A DNA stretch of 34,823 nucleotides from Vulcanimicrobiota bacterium (GTDB lineage: Bacteria; Vulcanimicrobiota; Vulcanimicrobiia; Vulcanimicrobiales; Vulcanimicrobiaceae). The stretch lies in contig JAFAMK010000399.1 of assembly GCA_019233415.1 (NCBI GenBank), forward strand, positions 1 to 34,823. Direction: 5' to 3'. Each line of letters begins with the position of its first letter. Within the stretch, counting starts at the first letter, position 1. Below the pieces are notes generated by a model. It was not told the origin of the DNA, searched no databases, and saw only the letters and a list, made by a program, of their open reading frames with translations. Positions 1-7,992 of this stretch are shown here, in pieces. Made by a program: the position numbers and the translations under genes.

Positions 1-1
1 C

Positions 2-202
2 GACCGGGCGCAGATGGAAGAGATCGAAATCAGCCACTACGTGCCCGACAGCTCAGGGGACGACCTAGCCTACGCACGGACGTACTTTTTCGGCCACCCC
101 GACTGCGTCCGCAAATTCTATCGAGGCCTCGTAGAACACAAACTAGACCTCTTCAAACACATCCCGACCCCCACCACCCCACAAGAAGACCGCAACCGCT
201 AA
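2..202 (+). CDS. C-terminal fragment of an unidentified protein (open at the left window edge)
   Basis: Frame is open from base 2 (DRAQMEEIEISHYVPDSS...) to a stop at 200-202; family not recognised. Confidence 0.45.
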   Translation, partial: DRAQMEEIEISHYVPDSSGDDLAYARTYFFGHPDCVRKFYRGLVEHKLDLFKHIPTPTTPQEDRNR

Positions 203-249
203 ACGAAGCGAAAGCGGTATTCCCAGGCACGCGGCTGCTGCAATCCGGG

Positions 250-313
250 AAGGCTGACCCCCGTGGTACGGGGGTCCTGCCGACGGGTTCGGCAAGCGCA
301 GCGAGCCGAACCC
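250..313. repeat. REP-like two-hairpin repeat, copy 1
   Basis: 64 nt nearly identical to 1002-1065. Hairpin 1 is gacccccgt-ggt-acgggggtc; hairpin 2 is gggttcggc...gccgaaccc. Confidence 0.75.
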
Positions 314-314
314 T

Positions 315-388
315 GCTCCTGTAGCTCAATTGGATAGAGTGTCGCCCTCCGAAGGCGAAGGTTGCCCGTTCGAGCCGGGCCGGGAGCG
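315..388 (+). tRNA. tRNA-Arg (CCG)
   Basis: Cloverleaf by eye: acceptor GCTCCTG/CGGGAGC, anticodon arm TCGCC-CTCCGAA-GGCGA, T-arm GCCCG-TTCGAGC-CGGGC. Confidence 0.9.
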
Positions 389-389
389 G

Positions 390-872
390 ATTTCCCCCTC
401 GTCGAGCACCGAAGACGAGGCATTTCTCCGCCGCGCGATGACGTTGGCCGCCGAAGCGGCGACCCGGGGCGACGTCCCGATCGGCGCCGTGCTGGTCGTG
501 GACGGGCGCGTCTTCGAGGCGCGCAACGAGAAAGAGACCCGGCCGGACCCGACCGCCCACGCCGAGATGCTGGCGATCCGGGCGGCCGCGGAGGCGCTCG
601 GCCGCTGGCGGATCGGCGGCTCGCTCTACGTCACGAAAGAGCCCTGCCCGATGTGCGCCGGGGCGCTCGCCGCCGCGCGGATCGAGCGGCTCGTCTACGG
701 CTGCCGCGATCCGAAGGGAGGGGCGGCGGGATCGGTCATCGATATACTCGGTTCGGCCGCCGTGAACCACCGGGTCGACGTGATCGACGGGGTGCTCGCG
801 GACGAAACCGCCGCACAGCTGCGCGAGTTCTTCGCGGAGAAGCGGCGCGCGGAGAGGTGGTCGAGTGGTTGA
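390..872 (+). CDS. tadA: tRNA-specific adenosine deaminase TadA
   Basis: HAEML and PCPMCAGAL zinc-deaminase motifs. Start uncertain: ORF-track start at 330 lies inside the tRNA-Arg gene, ATG at 438 would cut the conserved first helix (EDEAFLRRAM), and ATT at 390 is possible. Stop lies inside tRNA-Ser. Confidence 0.88.
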   Translation: MSPSSSTEDEAFLRRAMTLAAEAATRGDVPIGAVLVVDGRVFEARNEKETRPDPTAHAEMLAIRAAAEALGRWRIGGSLYVTKEPCPMCAGALAAARIERLVYGCRDPKGGAAGSVIDILGSAAVNHRVDVIDGVLADETAAQLREFFAEKRRAERWSSG

Positions 873-941
873 AGGCACCCGCCTCGAAAGCGGGCAGACG
901 TTGATAGCGTCTCGAGAGTTCGAATCTCTCCCTCTCCGCCA
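851..941 (+). tRNA. tRNA-Ser (CGA), CCA encoded
   Basis: Acceptor GGAGAGG/CCTCTCC, anticodon stem CCCGC-CTCGAAA-GCGGG, long class II variable arm, GTTCGAATC T-loop, terminal GCCA. Confidence 0.92.
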
Positions 942-948
942 CGAACGC

Positions 949-979
949 AACGGGCGAGCCCACCAGGCTCGCCCGTTTT
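949..979 (+). terminator. Rho-independent terminator after tRNA-Ser
   Basis: Perfect 12-bp stem aacgggcgagcc-cacca-ggctcgcccgtt followed by a T run. Confidence 0.85.
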
Positions 980-1001
980 GCCATTGATCTCGCCTTTGCG
1001 A

Positions 1002-1065
1002 AAGGCTGACCCGCGTCGGACGCGGGTCATGCCGACGGGTTCGGCAAGCGAAGCGAGCCGAACCC
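1002..1065. repeat. REP-like two-hairpin repeat, copy 2
   Basis: 64-nt match to 250-313 with compensatory changes in hairpin 1 (gacccgcgt-cgg-acgcgggtc). Confidence 0.75.
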
Positions 1066-1794
1066 GATCAGTTTCGGGTCGCTGGGCGTTGCGGGGAAGG
1101 TGAAGTCGTGGTTCGTCGCCTCGGCGGTCGCGGTGACGCGGCCAATCTTCAGCGGGCCGTAGAACGTGTGCGTGTAGGTCGCGTGCGAGACGAGCCAGTG
1201 GCCTTCGACGACCTGGTAGTCGCAGGTGAACGTCGTCGTCGCGCCGAGGTACGTCACGCGCGTCGGCAGGTTCGACGCCGTGTCGACGTAGACGTCGTGG
1301 ATGTAGAAGTCGGAATTGTTCCCGTTCGTCAGCGACTGCAGCGGGTCCATCACGATGTGCGCGATGCGGTCGTTCGAGTCGGCGGCGTACTCCGCGTGGT
1401 AGTAGCGCAGCATCGTCACGACGACGTCGGCGTGCGAGGTCTCGCGCGGGTCCTTGAACGTCAGCGGGTCACCCGGCTCGACGTAGGCCAGCGCGTCGCG
1501 CCGGCTCCCGTTGTAGGTCACGCGGAAGTACGAGAGCGCGTCGAAGGTCGGGATCAGCGGGAAGCTGTGCGCGTACTGGCGCTGCCCCTGCGGCAGATCC
1601 TGGAGGACGGCGTAGTCGTCCGCCACGCGCGACTCGACCGCCCGTGAGATCGTCTGATGACGGCGCAACGAGGGGACGTCGACGACGACGTCGGTCTTGT
1701 AGGCGATGTACGCCGGCTTCTGGGCGTACGCGGCCGCCGCCGCATTGGCCGCCTGGCGAAACTGAACGTCGGCGGCGATCATGCCGCCTCGCAA
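1027..1794 (-). CDS. Hypothetical protein, 255 aa
   Basis: Long ORF with normal composition; the last ~14 codons are supplied by the repeat at 1002-1065. Confidence 0.6.
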   Translation of the reverse strand: MRGGMIAADVQFRQAANAAAAAYAQKPAYIAYKTDVVVDVPSLRRHQTISRAVESRVADDYAVLQDLPQGQRQYAHSFPLIPTFDALSYFRVTYNGSRRDALAYVEPGDPLTFKDPRETSHADVVVTMLRYYHAEYAADSNDRIAHIVMDPLQSLTNGNNSDFYIHDVYVDTASNLPTRVTYLGATTTFTCDYQVVEGHWLVSHATYTHTFYGPLKIGRVTATAEATNHDFTFPATPSDPKLIGFGSLRLPNPSA

Positions 1795-1889
1795 AGGAGG
1801 GCAGGGAGGAGAACGTTCAAAAGCGCCGTCATCGTGCCGGACTCTTCGCGAACAACGTTCCCCGGTACCGCTGCGTTCCCGGCGCCGGC

Positions 1890-3704
1890 GTGAAGCGCTT
1901 CGCCGACCGCTACACCTTCACGTACGACCTCGCGCCCGAGGCGCTCTGGCGCGCCGTCTCCGACACCGACGCGATCAACCGCGACGCCGGCCTGCCGCCG
2001 GTGCGCTACGCGCTCGAACCGGCCGCGGGCGGAGGGGCGGTCACCGTCGCGCGGGCGCGGACCGGTCCGTTCACGCTCGTCTGGGAGGAACCGCCGTTCA
2101 CGTGGGAGGCGCCGCACCGCGTCGCGGTCGAGCGGCGCTTCCGCGGCGGCCCGTTCGTGCGCTTCGCGAGCGACGTGCGCGTCGTTCCCGACGGCGCCGG
2201 TGCGCGGATCGAGCACGCGGTCGAGCTGGACGCTCGCAACGGCGTGGGTGCGCTGCTCGCGCCGGCCGTCCTCGCGCGCGGCCGGGCCGGCGCGGAGCGC
2301 GCCTACGCGCTCGCCGCGCAGCGCGCGCGTGAGACACCCGCCCTCGCGCCGACGCGCTGGAACGTGCCGGAGGTCGCGCCGGCGAGCGGCACGCGCATCG
2401 CCCGGTTCGTCGAGACGTTCGGCGCGCTGCACCCGCACACCGAGCACGAGCCGGCAATTGCGGCGCGCTTGGCCTCGCTCGTGGAGCACGGCGACGACGG
2501 GGTCGTTGCGAAGATGCGACCGTACGTGCTCGCCGACACGTGGCAGTTGCCGCGCGAGCGTGTCCTGGCGGCGATGCTCGCCGCGACGCGCGGCGGGCTG
2601 CTCGACCTGTCGTGGACGCTGCTTTGCCCGAGCTGCCGCGGGCCGAAGAACGCCGTCGGCTCGCTGGCGGCCGTCGGCGGCGAGGTCCACTGCGACCAGT
2701 GCGGGATCAACTACGGCCCGGACTTCGACCGCAACGTCGAGGTGACGTTCGACGCGCGCCCGTCGGGGCGGACCGCGACGCCCGCGGTCTACTGCGTCCT
2801 CGGCCCGCAGACCGCGCGCCAGACGCTCGCGCAGACCACCGTTCCGTCGGGCGGGACGTTCACGCTCGCCGTCGCGCTGCGGCCCGGCGCCTACGTCGTC
2901 CAGGTGCTCCCCGACCGCCAGGCGCGCTTCACGGTCGAAGAGGACGCCGGCCCGGGGACGCTCGACGTGCGGATCGACGACGAGCGCGCGCGGGTCTCGA
3001 GCTCGGTCGTGCAAGCCGGGACCGTTCAGGTGCGGATCGTGAACGCCAGCGCACGCGACGCCGTCGTGCGCATCACGGAGGCGGAGTTCTCCGACCAGAT
3101 CGCGACCGCCGCCGACGTCACCGCGCTGCAGGCGTTCCGCGACCTGTTTTCGAGCGAGGTGCTGGCGGAAGAGATCGAGCTGGCGATCCGCTCGCTGACG
3201 ATCGTCTTCACCGACGTCGTCGGTTCGACCGCGATGTACGCGAAGACCGGCGACGCGCGCGCATACCGCCTCGTGCGCGATCACTTCGACGCACTGCACG
3301 CGCGCATCGCACTTCACCGCGGTGCGATCGTCAAGACGATCGGTGACGCCGTGATGGCGGTCTTCGTCGACCCGCGCGACGCGCTCGACGCCGCGCTCGG
3401 CTTCGCCGACGCTGCGCTCCCGCTCGCACTGCGGATCGGGATGCACCGCGGTCCCTGCATCGCGATGCGCGCAAACGACCGGCTCGACTATTTCGGTACG
3501 ACGGTCAACGTCGCGTCGCGCGTCGCGCATGCGGCCGGCACGGACGAAATCCTGCTCACCGCTGCGGTCGCCGACGATCCGCGCGTCGCGGAGATGCTGC
3601 CGCCGGGCGAGCGCGGCAGCGTCACGCTGCGCGGCGTTTCCGAGCCGGTCGACGTGATACGGCTGCGGGCAGGCGGGCTGCAGACGGGGAAGCCGGGCTG
3701 GTGA
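1890..3704 (+). CDS. Class III adenylate/guanylate cyclase with N-terminal SRPBCC-like region and zinc ribbon (DUF5939-like)
   Basis: FTDVVGST, KTIGDAVMAVF and NVASRV cyclase motifs; CPSC...CDQC zinc ribbon; GTG start at 1890 preferred over the track start at 1644. Confidence 0.82.
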   Translation: MKRFADRYTFTYDLAPEALWRAVSDTDAINRDAGLPPVRYALEPAAGGGAVTVARARTGPFTLVWEEPPFTWEAPHRVAVERRFRGGPFVRFASDVRVVPDGAGARIEHAVELDARNGVGALLAPAVLARGRAGAERAYALAAQRARETPALAPTRWNVPEVAPASGTRIARFVETFGALHPHTEHEPAIAARLASLVEHGDDGVVAKMRPYVLADTWQLPRERVLAAMLAATRGGLLDLSWTLLCPSCRGPKNAVGSLAAVGGEVHCDQCGINYGPDFDRNVEVTFDARPSGRTATPAVYCVLGPQTARQTLAQTTVPSGGTFTLAVALRPGAYVVQVLPDRQARFTVEEDAGPGTLDVRIDDERARVSSSVVQAGTVQVRIVNASARDAVVRITEAEFSDQIATAADVTALQAFRDLFSSEVLAEEIELAIRSLTIVFTDVVGSTAMYAKTGDARAYRLVRDHFDALHARIALHRGAIVKTIGDAVMAVFVDPRDALDAALGFADAALPLALRIGMHRGPCIAMRANDRLDYFGTTVNVASRVAHAAGTDEILLTAAVADDPRVAEMLPPGERGSVTLRGVSEPVDVIRLRAGGLQTGKPGW

Positions 3705-4423
3705 GTTCGCCGAGTCCGCTGTACGACGACCCCGTTCTGGCCGAGGCGTACGCGCGCGTCACCGCAACGAACGTCTACAACGCGGCGTACGAGCGGCCTG
3801 CGGTGCGCGCATTGCTCGGTGCCGTGCGCGGCCTCGACGTCCTGGACGCGGGCTGTGCGGCGGGCGAGCACGCGGTCTGGCTGCAGGCCGACGGCGCACG
3901 GCTCGTCGCGCTCGACGCGAGCGAGACGATGGTGCGCATCACGCGCAGCCGCCTCGGCGACGGTGCGCACGTGCTGCAGGCCGACCTCGCGCAGCCGCTC
4001 CCATTCGCCGACGCGTCGTTCGACGTCGTTCTCTCGTCGCTCACGCTGCACTATCTCGACGACTGGGGTCTGCCGCTGCGCGAGTTCGCGCGCGTGCTGC
4101 GGCCCGGCGGGCGGCTCGTCATCACGACGCACCACCCGTTCCTGCTCCCGATGCTCCGCATGATTGACGACTACGACTACCACACCGTGGCGCTGGTCGA
4201 AGACGCGTTCGACTCCTTCGCCGCCGAGCCGGTGCCGGTGCGCTACTATCACCGGCCGCTCGCGCGGATCGTCGCCGACGTGCTCGGCGCGGGCTTCGTG
4301 ATCCGCGGCCTGCACGAGCCGATGCCGACCGCCGAGGCGGACGCCCGCAACCCGGCCGCCGCGGAACGGCTGCGAAAGCGGCCATGGTTCCTCATCGTCG
4401 ATGCGGAACGCGACTGCCGATGA
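3701..4423 (+). CDS. Class I SAM-dependent methyltransferase
   Basis: LDVLDAGCAAGEHAVWL motif I and VLRPGGRLVIT; GTGA overlap with the upstream gene. Confidence 0.85.
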   Translation: MSSPSPLYDDPVLAEAYARVTATNVYNAAYERPAVRALLGAVRGLDVLDAGCAAGEHAVWLQADGARLVALDASETMVRITRSRLGDGAHVLQADLAQPLPFADASFDVVLSSLTLHYLDDWGLPLREFARVLRPGGRLVITTHHPFLLPMLRMIDDYDYHTVALVEDAFDSFAAEPVPVRYYHRPLARIVADVLGAGFVIRGLHEPMPTAEADARNPAAAERLRKRPWFLIVDAERDCR

Positions 4424-4845
4424 GTTACGGCGAGAAGCGCTACGAAGAGTTCCGCGTCGGCGACACGACGACGTTCTCGAAGACGATCACCGAGGCCGAC
4501 ATCCTGCTCTTCGCCGCGGTGAGCGGCGACAACTACCCGCTCCACATCGATGCGGAGTACGCAAAGACGACCCGCTTCGGCCAGCGCGCGGCCCACGGCA
4601 TGCTCAGCGCAAGCCTGTTCTCCACCGTGACGGGCCTCATGCTCCAGCGCCCCGGCGGCCTCTACGTCGAACAGTCGGTCCGTTTCCGCCGCCCCGTCTT
4701 CATCGGCGACACGCTGACCGCAACCGCAGAGGTCATCGAGCTGCTGCCCGCCAAACGCCGCCTGCGCGTGCGCACGTTCATCGTCAACCAGCACGGCAAA
4801 ACCGTCGTGGACGGCGAAGGCATCGTCCAGAAGGACGAAGCCTAG
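4420..4845 (+). CDS. MaoC-family dehydratase / (R)-specific enoyl-CoA hydratase-like
   Basis: DNYPLHIDAEYAKTTRFGQRAAHGML hydratase motif; ATGA overlap with the upstream gene. Confidence 0.88.
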   Translation: MSYGEKRYEEFRVGDTTTFSKTITEADILLFAAVSGDNYPLHIDAEYAKTTRFGQRAAHGMLSASLFSTVTGLMLQRPGGLYVEQSVRFRRPVFIGDTLTATAEVIELLPAKRRLRVRTFIVNQHGKTVVDGEGIVQKDEA

Positions 4846-5516
4846 AACAGGCTCTGCTCGACCGGAGCGGGCTCCAGCGCGCGCGGGTCTTCGAATGCCG
4901 GATCGTTCATCGCCGGCGTAACCGGCGTCGCGCGCATCTGCGTGGTGTCGAATGGTACGATCGTCGCGAGCGCGGCCGGCACGTCGCCGTGCAGCCACAC
5001 GTCGACCGCGTCGTCGGCGAGCATCGCCGGCATGCGGTCGTGGAACGGCGTCAGCAGTGCGTTCGGCGGACACGTGACGATCGTGCACGTCTCGACGCGC
5101 GCATCGCGCGGCCCCCAGTTCTCGTACAGCCCCGCGAACGCGAACGGCACGGCGTCGTCGCCGACCGTGAACCGGTACGGCTGGCGCTGCTTCTTCGGCC
5201 CGGTCCACTCGTAGAACCCGTCGGCGAAGATGACGCACCGCCGCCGTTCGAGCGCGGTCCGAAACGCCGGCTTCTCCGCCAACGTCTCGACGCGCGCATT
5301 GATCATCTTCTGCGCGTTCGCATGATCGCGCGCCCAAAACGGCACCAGCCCCCACCGCAGCGTCGTCAACTCCCCGTCGCCGTCATTCCGCGCCGCGAGC
5401 ACGTCCTGCGTCGGCGCAATATTAAACCGCGGCGGATACGGCCGCTGCGGTTTCTTGAACGCCGGGTAGCGCGCAGCCACCCGGTCAGGCGCCGCCAGCG
5501 AGAATCGTGCGCACAT
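4842..5516 (-). CDS. yedK: SOS response-associated peptidase (SRAP/YedK/HMCES family)
   Basis: MCARF N-terminus (catalytic Cys2), RFNIAPTQ, INARVET, FYEW, FHDRMP. The first 23 codons of the track ORF lie before the conserved Met-Cys. Confidence 0.9.
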   Translation of the reverse strand: MCARFSLAAPDRVAARYPAFKKPQRPYPPRFNIAPTQDVLAARNDGDGELTTLRWGLVPFWARDHANAQKMINARVETLAEKPAFRTALERRRCVIFADGFYEWTGPKKQRQPYRFTVGDDAVPFAFAGLYENWGPRDARVETCTIVTCPPNALLTPFHDRMPAMLADDAVDVWLHGDVPAALATIVPFDTTQMRATPVTPAMNDPAFEDPRALEPAPVEQSLF

Positions 5517-5524
5517 CAGGTGGA
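5496..5524. repeat. Left imperfect direct repeat flanking the Rhs island (att-like)
   Basis: cagcgagaatcgtgcgcacatcaggtgga vs cagcgagaatcgcgcacacatcaggtaga at 15486-15514; 26/29 identical. Confidence 0.6.
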
Positions 5525-5769
5525 CTGCCCAAGAGCATACCCGCTTGAGAAGCGCGCACCAGTCACCAGGACCGTGAAGTTGCATTGCATCGTGCTTAAC
5601 TTAAGACCACAAAGGGCCGGGCCGCGGATGCGGCCTTGCCCGCTGACGACCAGGGAAGAACGTGCGATCATTCGTGGCGGATTCTTCGGCAAAGCTGGAG
5701 CGTCAACGAGGCGAAAGGGACGATCGACGTTTTGAAACTGGCTGCGGTTCAGCGTGATCCCTTTGGACT

Positions 5770-6753
5770 TTGCTGGGACCACCGGATCACAAGGCGAACG
5801 GCCTTCCGGTGACTGACGAACCTCGGCAATCCACTCCCGGGCGCCACATCGTACTGGCGGCGGCTATCGCCGTGGTGGCGTACGTGGTCTTCGCAAAGTG
5901 GCTTCAGCACCCGGCCGGCTCCCTCGCCGCAGCCCTGATTGGCATTGTTCTGGGCGCTATTTACTACCAAGCCACCGTGACGGTGATTGGCTTTCATCGC
6001 GCTGAAAAGGCGAGGGCACAGATCGATGACACCGAGGCGCGCGAATCCGCCTACGACGCCGTACGCGCCGTCATTTTAGCGGTCCCGCTAGGCGATCCGC
6101 ATGCGATCCTACCGAACTTAGAGACGGCGCTGTTCATCCTCGCAGAGGCGAAGGGAGTTCTCGAACGCGCCGATCATGGCTCAGACAACATTGAGGGCAA
6201 GGCGACGACGCTGATATCGATCGTCGCCGGAGCGTCCAGCGCATTGGGGATATTTGGGCTGACGAAAGAAGGACGCGCCGTTGTCGCCGCGCCGCTGATC
6301 CTGCTCGCGTTTTTCTTCACCGCAATCGCGCTCGGCTGTCTACTGTACATCGTCAGATCAAAGCGTTTCGACAGTCCTGGGGTTGAACCGTTTATCTCGC
6401 CTGCTATTGTTTCTGAAGACAATCGCGTCGGCATCGCTTTGTTGCTCGCTCGGGACTATCATCTTGCGACGGACAGCTTGCTTCGAGCGATCCGATATGA
6501 GCCGCTAGCCTTGTTCATTGCGTATGTCGCGATCGCAGCTGCGGCGGGCCTGGTACTCCTGAACGCAGCGACCGGTATGCCATGGTGGGGCGGGACGACG
6601 ACCTCCCAGCCCAGCGCACCCCCTAGCGTGGCAGCCACAAGCCCGGGTCCAGCAAGGTCGCCTCGCACTGGGACACCAGCGAGGCACCTTAACCCCGGCA
6701 AGCCGTCGCCCCGGCCTTCAGCGCTGCCGACCGGGAACCGATCAAGGCCTTAA
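5770..6753 (+). CDS. Membrane protein with about five TM helices and Pro/Ser-rich C-terminal tail
   Basis: Hydrophobic segments HIVLAAAIAVVAYVVF, LAAALIGIVLGAIYY, ATTLISIVAGASSALGIFGL, APLILLAFFFTAIALGCLLYIV, LALFIAYVAIAAAAGLVLL. GTG at 5809 is an alternative start. Confidence 0.7.
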   Translation: MLGPPDHKANGLPVTDEPRQSTPGRHIVLAAAIAVVAYVVFAKWLQHPAGSLAAALIGIVLGAIYYQATVTVIGFHRAEKARAQIDDTEARESAYDAVRAVILAVPLGDPHAILPNLETALFILAEAKGVLERADHGSDNIEGKATTLISIVAGASSALGIFGLTKEGRAVVAAPLILLAFFFTAIALGCLLYIVRSKRFDSPGVEPFISPAIVSEDNRVGIALLLARDYHLATDSLLRAIRYEPLALFIAYVAIAAAAGLVLLNAATGMPWWGGTTTSQPSAPPSVAATSPGPARSPRTGTPARHLNPGKPSPRPSALPTGNRSRP

Positions 6754-6779
6754 GGGGTTATCAATTGCGGGAGAGAACC

Positions 6780-6926
6780 ATGAAGTTCGTGACGCAAAAA
6801 TCGAACACTGCGAATAGCGGCGGAGGAAAGGGCAGCGGCGCGAGCAGCGCGTCGAACGCGTCCGCCTCAGCGTTCGGTTCGCTGCCGTCCGTACCGACCT
6901 CAATGGTCGTCTCAACGCGGAACTGA
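6780..6926 (+). CDS. Tiny Ser/Ala/Gly-rich peptide (48 aa)
   Basis: GGGAGAG ribosome-binding sequence before ATG; MKFVTQKSNTANSGGGKGSGASSASNASASAFGSLPSVPTSMVVSTRN. Confidence 0.45.
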   Translation: MKFVTQKSNTANSGGGKGSGASSASNASASAFGSLPSVPTSMVVSTRN

Positions 6927-7051
6927 TGGCCGATTCACAAACACCTGCCCCGCCTCCACCCCCGTCCAGCGGGGGTGGTCCATTCGCTCCGATGCCGGCG
7001 ACGCCGATGACGCCCATCTCGAAAGGCGGATCTACGGGGCCGAAAAAGTAA
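6926..7051 (+). CDS. Tiny Pro/Gly-rich peptide (41 aa)
   Basis: TGATG coupling with the preceding peptide ORF; MADSQTPAPPPPPSSGGGPFAPMPATPMTPISKGGSTGPKK; followed by a terminator. Confidence 0.45.
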   Translation: MADSQTPAPPPPPSSGGGPFAPMPATPMTPISKGGSTGPKK

Positions 7052-7058
7052 GCCGAAG

Positions 7059-7085
7059 CGCCTCGATCAACGGTCGGGGCGTTTT
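7059..7085 (+). terminator. Rho-independent terminator
   Basis: cgcctcgatc-aac-ggtcggggcg stem (two G-U pairs) followed by tttt. Confidence 0.65.
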
Positions 7086-7414
7086 CGAAATCGGGACGTT
7101 ACACTTTCGTCCCGTTCATCGACGACGACCCAGCGACCTCAGATAGCGGGGATTTGGGGAGACATGCTTAGGAAGAACATGGCGATCAATTTCAGGCCGC
7201 CATGATGAGCCCTTCGCTTGCACGTCGTGCCGCGCAATCGCGACGAGCGCGCCAACGATCGGCGGTATTTGCAGTCGCAGCCGGGAGCGATCGTCCGACG
7301 CGATCGAGAGGCGTGCGATCTGAGCTGCCATGGCGCGGCCTTTCCGCGGACCGGAAGCGCGCGTCGCGTTGAGTGGCCGTCATGCGTCCGCTTGGACAAT
7401 CCCCCCCTAACCCC

Positions 7415-7443
7415 TTGTCAAGGGCACGCTTGCGTTCTATCCT
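7415..7443 (+). promoter_or_regulatory. Putative sigma-70-type promoter
   Basis: TTGTCA - 17 nt - TATCCT, 68 nt upstream of the ATG at 7511. Confidence 0.4.
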
Positions 7444-7510
7444 GAAGATCCCCGGGCTCCCCATTTGGTCGAGCGCGGAAGTCGCATCGAGCGGAGTTGG
7501 AAGGTGTACG

Positions 7511-7630
7511 ATGGCAGCTGAAAACGGCGGCGATTATTACGACACGACTGGCAGCGGAGGTTCCACAAGCAGCGGGGGATGGCGACTCGGAGACCCCTTC
7601 GATCCGATCAATTTCCCGCCGGCAAGCTGA
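7511..7630 (+). CDS. Tiny Gly/Ser-rich peptide (39 aa)
   Basis: ATG with purine-rich upstream sequence; MAAENGGDYYDTTGSGGSTSSGGWRLGDPFDPINFPPAS; 12 nt before the next ORF. Confidence 0.45.
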   Translation: MAAENGGDYYDTTGSGGSTSSGGWRLGDPFDPINFPPAS

Positions 7631-7642
7631 GCTGCGCGGACG

Positions 7643-7969
7643 ATGGCAGAATGCGGTGGCAACAAAGAGATCGCATTCGACGACAGTGCGGTCGATTTTA
7701 ACGAAGCGCGCGCGGTCCAGCGGCTGTTCGGAGAGATCGCCGAAGCGCTCAAGGCACAGGGTTTAGATTGTAAGCCCAAAACCTGCCCCTCGGGCAACGC
7801 GTGCGTGCTCGACATCGATGCCCCGACCACTGCACAGATCGTGATAACGGGCGCAACCATCCCGCTCAGCGACGGCACTGACTTCATGGGCTTCAAAGCG
7901 TCGTTCAAGGGGACGGCAAAGGGCCACTGCACCTGTCGCAAGATCGTTCCTAAACCGCAACGGCTGTAG
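7643..7969 (+). CDS. Hypothetical 108-aa Cys-containing protein
   Basis: ORF between the tiny peptide and the Rhs gene, same strand, close spacing. Confidence 0.55.
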   Translation: MAECGGNKEIAFDDSAVDFNEARAVQRLFGEIAEALKAQGLDCKPKTCPSGNACVLDIDAPTTAQIVITGATIPLSDGTDFMGFKASFKGTAKGHCTCRKIVPKPQRL

Positions 7970-7992
7970 TTCGCACGCATCAGCTCGCTGCG

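Noticed and set aside
153-950. 265-aa minus-strand ORF spanning tRNAs and tadA
   Set aside because: Runs antisense through two tRNA genes and tadA; not plausible as a protein.
1779-3530. 583-aa minus-strand ORF opposite the cyclase
   Set aside because: Shadow ORF with repetitive Arg/Asp/Val composition; the plus-strand cyclase motifs are decisive.
7116-7331. 71-aa minus-strand ORF (MAAQIARLSIASDDRSRLRLQIPPIV...) as a possible antitoxin or immunity gene
   Set aside because: No recognisable motif, no clear ribosome-binding site; insufficient support.
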